Assembly: GCF_017313105.1 (NCBI RefSeq)
Contig: NZ_JAFLND010000003.1
Location: 310,001 to 374,000, forward strand
Direction of reading: 5' to 3'
DNA length: 64,000 nt
Origin: [Muricauda] lutisoli (nom. illeg.)
GTDB lineage: Bacteria; Bacteroidota; Bacteroidia; Flavobacteriales; Flavobacteriaceae
Positions within the stretch are counted from its first letter, which is position 1; each line of letters opens with the position of its first letter. Shown here piece after piece: positions 43,587 through 52,718 of the stretch. A model generated the notes under the pieces. It was not told where the DNA came from, did no database searches, and saw nothing but the letters and a program-made list of their open reading frames with translations. The position numbers were made by a program, and so were the translations under genes.

Positions 43587-44918
43587 ATGAATAAGTTTGA
43601 TGAAACAAAAAAATCTCAAATCCTTGAATTACCTATAGCAATAATTGGAGGTGGTCCAGTTGGTCTGGCAGCAGCAGCTCATTTAAAAAATTGCGGCCAA
43701 AATTTTGTTCTCTTCGAATCTGCAGAAGAAGTCGGGGCCAACATCCTTTCGTGGGGGCATGTGAATTTATTTTCTCCTTGGGAATACAATATCGACAAAG
43801 TTGCGGAAAAGTTGTTAAGAGCAGCAATGGTTCGAATTCCCAACAAAGAACGTGTTCCCTGCGGAAATGAAATTGTCCATCAATATTTGAAACCACTCGC
43901 AGAATTGAAAGGGATAAAAGAAAGCATCCATTTAAATTCCCGGGTTCTGGCCGTAGGCCGAAAAGGACTGGATAAAACAAAAACCCTTGGTAGGGAAAAA
44001 TTGCCTTTTTCCATTCAGGTAAAAGAAAATGGTCAATTTAAAACATATTCGGCAAGAGGGGTGATAGATGCTTCAGGCACATGGCATAACCCCAACCCCA
44101 TGGGTTCTGGGGGGATATTTGCTGTTGGCGAACTTGAGAATCGTAAATTCATACATTATGGAATGCCCGACGTTAAAGGCAAGGCACGGGAAACATTCGC
44201 TAACAAATCCATCTTGGTCGTTGGAGGAGGACACTCGGCAATTGGGTCCATATTGGCTCTGAACTCAATCTCCAAGGAATTTCCAAATACCAAGATTCAT
44301 TGGATCCTGAGAAAGGAAAGAGTCGAAGATGTTTATGGTGGTCTAGAGGCCGATGAATTTAAATCTAGGGGAGCTTTGGGCATTGCCATAGAAAAGCTGG
44401 TCAATAGTGGTGCCGTGGAAGTACACACACCGGTTTACATCGATGAAATACGAAAAACAATAAATGGATTGCTCATCAGGGGCACTAAACAAGAAGAATT
44501 ATTCCAATTGAGTGGAATTGATGAAATAATCAGCAGTACCGGCACACGGCCCGATTTTAGTTTTTTAAGGGAAGTCAGATTCGAAACCGATTCATTTTTG
44601 GAATGTGTTCCGGCATTGACAGATTTGATCGATCCCAATATTCATAGCTGTGGAACTGTTCGTCCCCATGGTGAGGCAGAACTAAGGCAAAAGGAAAAAG
44701 ATTTTTACATCGTGGGCATGAAAAGTTACGGTAGGGCCCCCACCTTTTTAATGGCAACAGGATACGAACAGGTAAGGTCGATTGTCGCCCATATAAACGG
44801 GGATTATGTAAGCGCAAAAAATGTGGAATTACACTTGCCCGAAACCGGGGTTTGTAGCTCAGGATTGATGGAGGTGAAAAATAATGAGACCAAGTACGAA
44901 ACCAAATGTGGGGCCTAG
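43587..44918 (+). CDS. FAD/NAD(P)-binding flavoprotein (monooxygenase-like)
   Basis: A 443-residue flavoprotein with two dinucleotide folds: IAIIGGGPVGLAAAAHL for FAD at about 17-33, and ILVVGGGHSAIGSIL for NAD(P)H at about 208-222. ASGTWHNPNP and SSTGTRPDFSF lie at the usual positions of the flavin-monooxygenase / CzcO-like group. The Baeyer-Villiger fingerprint is not seen. The C-terminus contains two isolated cysteines (PETGVCSSG and the final KCGA). It is preceded by an operator-like repeat and followed after 54 bases by a lactonase-like hydrolase, suggesting oxidation followed by hydrolysis of a common substrate. The substrate is unknown. Confidence 0.86.
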   Translation: MNKFDETKKSQILELPIAIIGGGPVGLAAAAHLKNCGQNFVLFESAEEVGANILSWGHVNLFSPWEYNIDKVAEKLLRAAMVRIPNKERVPCGNEIVHQYLKPLAELKGIKESIHLNSRVLAVGRKGLDKTKTLGREKLPFSIQVKENGQFKTYSARGVIDASGTWHNPNPMGSGGIFAVGELENRKFIHYGMPDVKGKARETFANKSILVVGGGHSAIGSILALNSISKEFPNTKIHWILRKERVEDVYGGLEADEFKSRGALGIAIEKLVNSGAVEVHTPVYIDEIRKTINGLLIRGTKQEELFQLSGIDEIISSTGTRPDFSFLREVRFETDSFLECVPALTDLIDPNIHSCGTVRPHGEAELRQKEKDFYIVGMKSYGRAPTFLMATGYEQVRSIVAHINGDYVSAKNVELHLPETGVCSSGLMEVKNNETKYETKCGA

Positions 44919-44972
44919 CAATGGTGTCTGAAGAATTACCCAAATAGTATTGAAAATTTAAAGATGTAGGTA

Positions 44973-45800
44973 ATGAAAATAGAGCGAATACAAACAGGGG
45001 AAGTTAGAATCAAAAAAAGTCAGATAAGCAGGACCAAAGGAGTCATCCCTCCAATGGCCAAAGTATTGTTCAGTAGAAAATGGGCCGATTGGGTTCCGAT
45101 CTATGCATGGGTGATTGAACATGAAGAAGGTTTCATAGTCGTTGACACGGGCGAAACCTATAAAACAAGTGTAAAAGGATATCTTCCGAAATGGCACCCT
45201 TATTACGCATTGGCCGTAGATTTTGATGTAAAGCCAGAAGATGAAATTGGTCCACAATTATTAAAAATGGGAATTGATCCCGAGAAAGATGTAAATAAGG
45301 TAGTATTAACGCATTTACATACAGACCATGCCGGAGGCTTACATCATTTTCCCAATGCTGATATTCTTATTGAAAGGAAAGAGTTTGAAAATGCATCCGG
45401 ATTAAAAGGTATCCTGGCAGGATATTTACCGCACAGATGGCCCAAATGGCTTGATCCAATACTCATAGACCTTCCGGATAAACCTTATTTTTCATTTGAT
45501 AGGAGTATGCCCATTACCAAGGACGGCAAAGTAATGATCGTTGCCACTCCGGGGCATGTGGCCAATCACATTTCCGTGATAGTAGAAATAGATGGGATAT
45601 ATTATTTCTTGGCAGGGGACACTTCTTACACCCAAGAAAATCTGCTCAATATGGTGCCTGATGGAATAGGTACTGTTGAGAGCATTGGAACCCTTGAAAA
45701 CATACTGGCATTTTCAAGAGAAAACCCAACTATTTATTTGCCTTCACATGACCCGTTGATTCCAGAAAGAATGAAAAATAAGGAAGTAATCCCGGTGTAA
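44973..45800 (+). CDS. MBL-fold metallo-hydrolase, N-acyl-homoserine-lactonase-like
   Basis: A 275-residue metallo-beta-lactamase-fold hydrolase. The dinuclear zinc motif is complete: HLHTDH (His114, His116, Asp118, His119), then His in TPGHVANH, Asp in LAGDTSY and His in LPSHDP. The arrangement fits the AHL-lactonase subgroup (AttM/AiiA type), which also includes other lactonases. There is no signal peptide. Placed between a flavoprotein and an AhpD-like protein under TetR control, it may hydrolyse a lactone or ester formed by the flavoprotein; quorum quenching is another possibility. Confidence 0.88.
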   Translation: MKIERIQTGEVRIKKSQISRTKGVIPPMAKVLFSRKWADWVPIYAWVIEHEEGFIVVDTGETYKTSVKGYLPKWHPYYALAVDFDVKPEDEIGPQLLKMGIDPEKDVNKVVLTHLHTDHAGGLHHFPNADILIERKEFENASGLKGILAGYLPHRWPKWLDPILIDLPDKPYFSFDRSMPITKDGKVMIVATPGHVANHISVIVEIDGIYYFLAGDTSYTQENLLNMVPDGIGTVESIGTLENILAFSRENPTIYLPSHDPLIPERMKNKEVIPV

Positions 45801-45873
45801 AAATCAAATTGACAAGCTACGAATGAAAACAATCATGAAATAACAATAATTAAAAACATCAAAAACAAATATT

Positions 45874-46332
45874 ATGGAACGAATTACCTATCAAGATATT
45901 CCAAAAGGAATGTTCGAAAATTTAATGACAACCGAAAATTTCATCAATCAATCCCCTTTAGGAATTAAGCTGTTGGAATTGATAAGATTGCGGGTTGCCC
46001 AAAAAAATGGTTGCGCCTATTGTGTGGATATGCACCACAAGGAACTAAAACACCTTGGAGAGTCGGATTTAAGGCTTTCTTCCTTATGTGTATGGAAAGA
46101 GACCCCATATTTCACCGAAAAAGAAGAGGCGGCACTTAACCTGACCGATACACTTACCAAGTTGAGCAGAGATCCTTTGCCCGAAGCAACATTTGATGCA
46201 TTGACCCCGCATTTTAGCAAGGAAGAGATTTGCTATTTAACGTTGGCGATATCCCAAATCAATACATGGACCCGCTTGATGAAAACCTTCAGGTTTGTTC
46301 CTGGGAATTATCAAGTAAAAGAAGCGGTCTAA
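45874..46332 (+). CDS. Carboxymuconolactone decarboxylase / AhpD-like protein
   Basis: A 152-residue helical protein of the AhpD/CMD family. The redox motif is GCAYCVDMHHKEL, with Cys47, Cys50 and the following His54, the usual peroxidase-type site. It follows the lactonase-like gene by 73 bases on the same strand. Stand-alone members often protect against peroxides or alkylating products; in this context it could handle a reactive product of the flavoprotein. Confidence 0.9.
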   Translation: MERITYQDIPKGMFENLMTTENFINQSPLGIKLLELIRLRVAQKNGCAYCVDMHHKELKHLGESDLRLSSLCVWKETPYFTEKEEAALNLTDTLTKLSRDPLPEATFDALTPHFSKEEICYLTLAISQINTWTRLMKTFRFVPGNYQVKEAV

Positions 46333-46381
46333 AGTCATTCCAATTAGTTGGAAATATAGTTTGCTATGGTTTGTGGTTCTG

Positions 46382-46423
46382 AAGGGAAGGAGGGTACCTC
46401 AAGATTTTGTATTCCCTTCCCTT
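46382..46423 (+). other. Hairpin between the AhpD-like and M61-amidohydrolase genes
   Basis: AAGGGAAGG (46382-46390) pairs with CCTTCCCTT (46415-46423), and GAGGGTACCTC lies inside the loop as a smaller palindrome. There is no T run after it, so it does not look like a standard terminator; it may stabilise or process the mRNA. Confidence 0.4.
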
Positions 46424-46472
46424 TAATGCATGAATTGGATGAACCATGTTGGACTAATAATAATTGAACAAA

Positions 46473-49352
46473 ATGAAAAATGTAATTCCCCCTTTCTTTG
46501 TCCTATTTGTCATTTGGACATTGAGTACTTTTCGTGTAAGTGGACAAGAAAATGTGGAACCCAAAATAGTTGCTTCCATAGATTTGACCATGGCGGCCAA
46601 TGATAAAGTCCCTGTTACGGTCAATCCCGACAGCCTTGATGTTGATTTGGTTGTTTATAGGTTGCCCAAGGTTGTTCAAGGAACTTATGCTATTGGAAAC
46701 TATGGTAGGTTTATTGAACAATTTAAAGCCTTTGATTACGATGGCAACGAATTGTTGGTATTACAGATGGATGCCAATTCCTGGGAAATCCGCAATGCAC
46801 AAAATCTGGACAAGATTCAGTATTGGGTAAACGATACTTTTGATATGGAAAGGTCGGGCACTCCAAATATTCCGCTTTCACCGTCCGGTACAAACATTGA
46901 ACCAGGTGTTTTTGTCTTGAATCTCCATGGTTTTGTGGGTTATTTCGATTCGCTCAAAAACAGTCCCTATGAACTGGAGATAACAACTCCCGTAAATTTT
47001 AAATATACGTCAGCCTTAAAGTATTCGACCAAAGAACTCTCAGTTGATGGAGAAAAAAGAACCTTAAAATATATCGCCCCGCGCTATTTTTACCTTACGG
47101 ACAATCCCGTGATGCTTGGCGATTTGGATGTCGAAAGGTTTGAAGTGGGCAATGTAAATTTTGAATTGGGTGTTTATTCTCCCAACCAACTTTATACTGC
47201 CAACAAGATAAAAAAGAGCCTGCTACAAATGTTGAAGGCCCAAGTAGCCTATCTCAAGGATTTTGAAGGTGCCAAAAACTACAGCATCATAGTGTACTTG
47301 TCAGATGGTAAGGAGGATTCCCCAAAAGGATTTGGTGGACTGGAACATAATACATCCACAGTGATCGTAATGCCGGAATATTGGGAAGAAACAAAGCTAT
47401 ATAGCATCATGTTCGATATGATGGCGCACGAGTTTTTTCATATCGTGACACCCATGACGATCCATTCTGAGGACATTCATTATTTTAATTACAATAAACC
47501 AACATTTTCAAAACATCTATGGCTGTACGAGGGGGTTACCGAATATTTTTCCAAACTGTTCAAAGTTGATCAGCACCTAGTCTCGGAGGAGGATTTTTAT
47601 GGTGAAATGGCCTATAAGATCAAAGATTCAAAAAAATTTAATGATTCTTTGAGTTTCACCACCATGAGTGAAAACATTTTAACTAAAAAATTTAAAGTCA
47701 ACTACCCCAATGTATATCGAAAGGGAGCACTAATTGCAATGTGTTTGGATATCCTGATGCGGGAAGAAAGCAATGGGAAAAGAAGTTTATTGTCGTTGAT
47801 AAAAGAGCTGTCTGAAAAATATGGCAAAAATAACCCGTTCATGGACGATGAATTGATTGAGGATATCACAGAGATGACCTATCCTTCTATCGGTTCGTTT
47901 ATGCGAAAACATGTGGTGGGTCCCCAACCGATAAACTATCAAGAATATTTGGATAAGGTTGGATTGATCATTCAAGACGGACACATTGTATCAGTCGATA
48001 ATCCGGAACCCTTCAAGTTACGTTTAAGAAATGTATGGTTGAACAAGAACACGGTAAAAACCACTTTAATTGAAAATGTCAATGTCATACCAATGCATGA
48101 GGAGAATGTTCTTGAACATCAGGATGTTTTGATTGAGAACGGTAAGATAATGGACATCCGAGTAACCGACACAATCAACCCTAAAACCCCTGTTGATTTG
48201 CTGATTGATGGAACAGATAAATATTTGATACCCGGACTTTCCGAGATGCACTATCATTGGAGAAACAATGATCGGAATATAGAAACCGAGTTCAAACTAT
48301 TGTTGGCCAACGGTATTACCACGGTAAGAAACATGGGCGAATATGTTGGGCAGGATCATATTGCAATTCGGGATAAAATCAATAAAGGTCATTTATTTGG
48401 TCCAAACTATTATACCACGGGACCCTATTTGCAAGCCGATAGGTTGCAAACCATTGAAGATGTCATAGCGGTTGTTCGGCAGCATAAGGACAGAGGTTAC
48501 GATTTTATTAAAATTGGCGATGGAAGGGAAATTGCCAAAGAAGTTTATCTAAACTTGCTGGAAGAGGCACAAAGGTCAAACATTCCTGTTATCGGTCATG
48601 CACAACATAAATTGCCATTGGAGTTCTCATTAAGGATGAAATCCATTGAACACGTGGAGGAGTTCATTTATATTTTTAATACCTCAGAAGATTTCACTTA
48701 TTTAAACCATGATTTGGATTTTCTAAATGCAGCTGCAAGACAGATCAAGGATAGCGGAGTTTATGTGGCTCCCACTTTAGTGATTTTCGAAATGATAACC
48801 CAGTATCTTGATGAAGAAAGGTTCACAGAATTAAAAGCAAATGACTTGGCCAAATATCTTCGGGAAAAGGATGCTATGTATTGGTTGTCCGATGAAAATC
48901 ATTACCGCGCAGATTTTGCAAATGGCAAGGATAGAATTGATTTGGGAATGGACCCATTGGAGTTTTTCGAAAGTTATTATGAATGGATGAAGGTATTCAC
49001 CAAAATATTGTCCGAATATGATATACCCATGCTATCAGGTAGTGACACCTTTGGAATGGTGATTCCGGGATTTTCACTGCATGAGGAATTCGAATTTCTA
49101 CAAGAAGTGGGTTTAACACCCTATGAAATATTAAAATCAAGCACAATTGTTCCAGCTAGATATTTAGATGTTTTGGCTTCTGAAGGAACAATTTCTGAGG
49201 GAAAAAATGCAAATTTGGTTTTGTTGAATAAAAACCCACTTGAAGATATCGGAAATACAAAATCAATTGAAGGGGTTATGCTCAAAGGTACTTGGTTTAG
49301 CAGAGATAAGCTGGATACCATGTTGTTGGAAGTTGAAATGTCCAATGATTGA
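46473..49352 (+). CDS. Secreted M61 peptidase-amidohydrolase fusion
   Basis: A 959-residue exported protein (ATG at 46473; an in-frame TTG nine bases upstream is less likely). The signal peptide ends near TFRVSGQ. Residues about 30-480 form an M61 (glycyl aminopeptidase-type) metallopeptidase with HEFFH at 319-323 and the third zinc ligand in WLYEGVTEYF (about 353). M61 enzymes usually end in a PDZ domain; here a complete amidohydrolase replaces it from about 525. It keeps the metal set: His593/His595 in SEMHYHW, Lys in FIKIGDG, His in IGHAQH, His in IEHVEE and Asp in SGSDTFG. The frame is continuous with no stop or composition break. A terminator follows. Two hydrolases in one chain suggest stepwise peptide degradation in the periplasm. 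Confidence 0.9.
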   Translation: MKNVIPPFFVLFVIWTLSTFRVSGQENVEPKIVASIDLTMAANDKVPVTVNPDSLDVDLVVYRLPKVVQGTYAIGNYGRFIEQFKAFDYDGNELLVLQMDANSWEIRNAQNLDKIQYWVNDTFDMERSGTPNIPLSPSGTNIEPGVFVLNLHGFVGYFDSLKNSPYELEITTPVNFKYTSALKYSTKELSVDGEKRTLKYIAPRYFYLTDNPVMLGDLDVERFEVGNVNFELGVYSPNQLYTANKIKKSLLQMLKAQVAYLKDFEGAKNYSIIVYLSDGKEDSPKGFGGLEHNTSTVIVMPEYWEETKLYSIMFDMMAHEFFHIVTPMTIHSEDIHYFNYNKPTFSKHLWLYEGVTEYFSKLFKVDQHLVSEEDFYGEMAYKIKDSKKFNDSLSFTTMSENILTKKFKVNYPNVYRKGALIAMCLDILMREESNGKRSLLSLIKELSEKYGKNNPFMDDELIEDITEMTYPSIGSFMRKHVVGPQPINYQEYLDKVGLIIQDGHIVSVDNPEPFKLRLRNVWLNKNTVKTTLIENVNVIPMHEENVLEHQDVLIENGKIMDIRVTDTINPKTPVDLLIDGTDKYLIPGLSEMHYHWRNNDRNIETEFKLLLANGITTVRNMGEYVGQDHIAIRDKINKGHLFGPNYYTTGPYLQADRLQTIEDVIAVVRQHKDRGYDFIKIGDGREIAKEVYLNLLEEAQRSNIPVIGHAQHKLPLEFSLRMKSIEHVEEFIYIFNTSEDFTYLNHDLDFLNAAARQIKDSGVYVAPTLVIFEMITQYLDEERFTELKANDLAKYLREKDAMYWLSDENHYRADFANGKDRIDLGMDPLEFFESYYEWMKVFTKILSEYDIPMLSGSDTFGMVIPGFSLHEEFEFLQEVGLTPYEILKSSTIVPARYLDVLASEGTISEGKNANLVLLNKNPLEDIGNTKSIEGVMLKGTWFSRDKLDTMLLEVEMSND

Positions 49353-49374
49353 TTTCAATTAAGGTTGAATTGAT

Positions 49375-49404
49375 AATCCCTGCAAATTTGTGTTTGCAGG
49401 GATT
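49375..49404 (+). terminator. Rho-independent terminator after the M61-amidohydrolase gene
   Basis: A perfect 12-bp stem (AATCCCTGCAAA / TTTGCAGGGATT) with a 6-base loop, followed by GTTTTTT. Confidence 0.9.
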
Positions 49405-49553
49405 GTTTTTTGGCTTATACTTTGCTTAATACATAAGCAATTAAAATAGGAAAAGTATTTGTCTCCTACCTATCCAGCAAAACATTGATCTGCGAACCTT
49501 TTATTTTGGACGGTTGATAAACCTTTCTTCTGGATGGTATTGTTTAAAAATGA

Positions 49554-50651
49554 TTAATCGCCCAAAGAATAAAGGTATTCCGCCGCCGCCGCACTCATTT
49601 TCTTGTACTCATGCCCAACGCCGGGGACCACATGAAGCTTCCATTGGAAATCAGCCTGAAGGGAATCGGCAAGTTTTTTGGAAAAATTGTAAAAATAGTG
49701 TCCTCGTTCCAATCGGTGATGTCCTTGCAAGTTCGCCGTAGGCGATAGTAATAAAGTGCCTCCTGTTTCTGAAGCATTGTCCTTTTCCCCAAGAAAAACC
49801 ACCAGTTTGTTCTTGAAGGATTTTCTTAGGCTCTTTGTGTTAATAGGGCTTTCGCCTAACCCAAAAAATAGTGGATGCTCCAAATCCGGTAGGGTATAGA
49901 ACCCTGAATTTCCGGTAAGAATTCTATTTGCCTTTGATTCTGGATGGAAAATGGCAAATCGATGAAGGATTTGCCCCCCGGCCGAATGTCCAAATACATC
50001 ATAAGTTTTGGCATGGGACCCTGTCGCTTTAACTGCAGCGTTAAAAATATGGTCCATGTCGTCGAAAATCCAAAACTCACTATTTGGGACCGTTTTATAT
50101 TGAAGCAATGACTCGTCGAGGCGAACTTGGTTAGTGCCTTTTACGGGTGTAGCAATTTCCATAATGTTCAAGTCGGTCAATACTCCTCCAAGATGGTATT
50201 GGTCAAATCCGAAGGTAGGCTCTGGATATATTGGAGCTAGAACCAATATATTGTGTTTTTCAGAAGCTCTTATCCACGTATCACGGTAGTCGTCACCATT
50301 GCGACCCGATCCTGGAATTACAATCAGGACCTTGGATTCTGGATCAAAATTTTTGGGCATGTGATAGAATACGTAAATGTCTTTTGGACAGCTTTCTGTT
50401 TTCACTTGCATGGGAAATGATCCTGACCCTTGGTGCAATGTTAATTTATCTATGGAAAAGTCTTCATCTGCAATTGGGACCAAGGCCATGTTGCAATGAG
50501 GACATTTTCCCTCGTGGTCGAAAACTTCCTTATCGCAGCTAAGATCGCAGGGTACGCATTGATATTGCGTAACATCCATTGTTTTCTTTGATTCTTTACA
50601 GGACCAAAATGATACAATCAAAAGACCGAGGTATATCAAATATGTTTTCAT
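49554..50651 (-). CDS. Lipoprotein with heavy-metal-binding-like domain and alpha/beta hydrolase
   Basis: A 365-residue lipoprotein (LIVSFWSC lipobox, Cys18). Residues about 30-62 hold a small cysteine-rich domain with the ending KCPHCNMALVPI, resembling the heavy-metal-binding domain of copper proteins (usual ending GKCPKCGMDLVP). The rest is an alpha/beta hydrolase: nucleophile in FGHSAGGQ, acid in FLGEKDNAS and His in GVGHEYKK. Combining both in one periplasmic protein is unusual. It is last in a run after the GlxA-type regulator and exported DJ-1 genes, 52 bases from the latter. Confidence 0.8.
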   Translation of the reverse strand: MKTYLIYLGLLIVSFWSCKESKKTMDVTQYQCVPCDLSCDKEVFDHEGKCPHCNMALVPIADEDFSIDKLTLHQGSGSFPMQVKTESCPKDIYVFYHMPKNFDPESKVLIVIPGSGRNGDDYRDTWIRASEKHNILVLAPIYPEPTFGFDQYHLGGVLTDLNIMEIATPVKGTNQVRLDESLLQYKTVPNSEFWIFDDMDHIFNAAVKATGSHAKTYDVFGHSAGGQILHRFAIFHPESKANRILTGNSGFYTLPDLEHPLFFGLGESPINTKSLRKSFKNKLVVFLGEKDNASETGGTLLLSPTANLQGHHRLERGHYFYNFSKKLADSLQADFQWKLHVVPGVGHEYKKMSAAAAEYLYSLGD

Positions 50652-50703
50652 TGTGTTTGTTTTTTTTGTTTGAATTTTAATAAAAATGTCCTTGGGATAG
50701 TCT

Positions 50704-51462
50704 TCAATGCTTCAGGATAAGCCCTGAGTCCCGATCCCAACATTGATACTCTGTATATTCCAAAACCTGTTGTACTACATCTTTCCCCATCCATTTTTCC
50801 ACCAAGTACAAGGCTCCGTCAATACCGGCCGAAACACCAGCTGTAGAGAAAATGGTACCGTCGTCCACAAATCTTGTATTATCCAGAACCGTTGCATTAC
50901 TGACTTTTTTCCTAAGTTGTGGCACTGCATCATGAAAGGTGGTTACGGTTTTACCATCCAACAGACCCGATTCGGCCAAGAAGAAGGCTCCAGTGCAAAT
51001 TGAAACAAATTGTTCTGTTTCCGGGGATATTTTCTTTATCCAATCTGTAATTTTTGTGTTTTCAGATGCTCTTCTCCCATTTCCACCAAGGAATACCACA
51101 ATGTCGGCTTTTGGAGCATTTTCTATGGTGTAGGTGGGGGTTAGGGTAAGTACTCCTTGACTGGTTACCGGCTGGTCGGTGATTCCTACTGTAAATACGT
51201 TCATTCCGGCAATGGTAAATATTTCCAACGGTGCAGCAAGGTCTAGAATCTCGATCCCTTCATGTAGAAATACCGCGACTCGTAGTTGCTTTTTTGGGGT
51301 GGGGTTCATTTTTAAATTACTTGTTTGACAGATTGATGGTGATTGTATTGGGGAGTACATCGTATCTGATTCAGCTCCCTTGGCTTCCAATAGAGGAATC
51401 ATGGCGACCATTAATAAAACAACATTGCTTTTTAACCTGTTTGACGTTACTTTAGACTTCAT
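50704..51462 (-). CDS. Exported DJ-1/PfpI family protein
   Basis: A 252-residue protein with an N-terminal hydrophobic leader (VVLLMVAMIPLLEAKGA), so probably periplasmic. The DJ-1/PfpI domain (about 60-245) has VAVFLHEGIEILDLAAPLEIF and the nucleophilic-cysteine elbow VSICTGAFFLAESGLL. It matches the sensor half of the GlxA-type regulator next door (LCSICTGAYFLGVAGLL), so the two are likely duplicates, one exported and one joined to a DNA-binding domain. Function unknown. Confidence 0.85.
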   Translation of the reverse strand: MKSKVTSNRLKSNVVLLMVAMIPLLEAKGAESDTMYSPIQSPSICQTSNLKMNPTPKKQLRVAVFLHEGIEILDLAAPLEIFTIAGMNVFTVGITDQPVTSQGVLTLTPTYTIENAPKADIVVFLGGNGRRASENTKITDWIKKISPETEQFVSICTGAFFLAESGLLDGKTVTTFHDAVPQLRKKVSNATVLDNTRFVDDGTIFSTAGVSAGIDGALYLVEKWMGKDVVQQVLEYTEYQCWDRDSGLILKH

Positions 51463-51540
51463 ACTTAAATCATGTAGTTTGATTACAGGTACAAATAACT
51501 TGAAAAGCTAATGTCAAGAAAAGGACACAATACCTTGGTA

Positions 51541-52494
51541 TTAGGACAGAATGTCCGAAGGGAGTTGATTTCGATGTTTTTTGAGTAAATTTCTTAGATG
51601 CTCTTCGCTTTTTAGACCGCATTGCCGTGTAACGGAGGAGAAAACCAAGCCTTTTTTTAGTAGTTGATAGGCATATTCAACTCTAAGGCGGTCAATGTAG
51701 GTGCCTATGGTAATACCTGTTACCTTTTTGAACCTACGTGTAAGGTTTCTGGGACTGGTAATTGCAATTTCGGCCAATTCTGAAATTCGCAACGAAGTAT
51801 CCAAATTTTCAGAAATATATTGTTGCACTTTGTGAACCCTATCATCAATATGATTTCGGTAATCCATAAACACCGATAACTGGGGGTCAGATGGTCCACG
51901 ACGAAGATAGAGGACACACTCTCTGGCTACCTCGGCCGCCAAGGCACTATCATATCGGTTTTCTACAAGATGTAGGGATAGATCTATCCCAGAGCTAATG
52001 CCTGCACTGGTAATCAGGTTGCCGTTTGAAACAAAAAAATGGTCCGTTTCCAGTTTGCCATAGGGAAAGGCTTTGCGAAAATAATCGTGATAACGCCAAT
52101 GTGTGGTATATGATGAATCGTTCAACAATCCTGCAACACCTAAAAAATAGGCTCCGGTACAAATAGAACATAAGCACACCTTTTTTCGATATTGAAGCAC
52201 CAACCAATCATAAAAATCGCAATACGTGTCTCGGTTGTACTTCTGCATCTGTTCCATTTGTGCACCAGGTAAAATAATAATGTCATTTTCCTTTAGAGCG
52301 ATATCTTGCCAGGAACGTAATCCCCCGAATTTTATCCCTGCACTGGAATGTATCGATTCCACGTTCTCAATTCCTGCATATGTCAATTCAAAATCGGCAC
52401 CAAGGGTCTTTGCTTCATAAAAAACCTGGGCAGGACCGGTTAGGTCCAAAGGGTGGACCCCACTAGGTACAATAATAAAAATGGTTGTTTCCAA
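51541..52494 (-). CDS. GlxA-type AraC family regulator (DJ-1 sensor domain plus HTH)
   Basis: A 317-residue regulator: N-terminal DJ-1/PfpI domain (about 1-195, HPLDLTGPAQVFYEA, CSICTGAYFLG) and C-terminal AraC helix-turn-helix pair (ISELAEIAITSPRNLTRRFKKVTG). It starts at TTG because an in-frame stop lies immediately upstream and no ATG occurs nearby. It probably controls the exported DJ-1 and hydrolase genes that follow 78 bases downstream. Confidence 0.9.
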   Translation of the reverse strand: METTIFIIVPSGVHPLDLTGPAQVFYEAKTLGADFELTYAGIENVESIHSSAGIKFGGLRSWQDIALKENDIIILPGAQMEQMQKYNRDTYCDFYDWLVLQYRKKVCLCSICTGAYFLGVAGLLNDSSYTTHWRYHDYFRKAFPYGKLETDHFFVSNGNLITSAGISSGIDLSLHLVENRYDSALAAEVARECVLYLRRGPSDPQLSVFMDYRNHIDDRVHKVQQYISENLDTSLRISELAEIAITSPRNLTRRFKKVTGITIGTYIDRLRVEYAYQLLKKGLVFSSVTRQCGLKSEEHLRNLLKKHRNQLPSDILS

Positions 52495-52718
52495 TTATTT
52501 AGATGTAATCAAATTTCTCTCATGAAAAAGTAAAGCAGGATTTTTCCATGTCAAAGCTAGCCGTCCTAGACTGACCTTACGTTTATTGTGAAAATAAGAA
52601 AAGTAATTTCATTATGAAAAAGCATACTAACTGAGAGGCAAGGAGTAGAGATGTGTAAATTATTTTAAAGATGGTGTTTATGGTAGGTTGTTTATCTTTA
52701 AAGGATTTTATCATTGTT

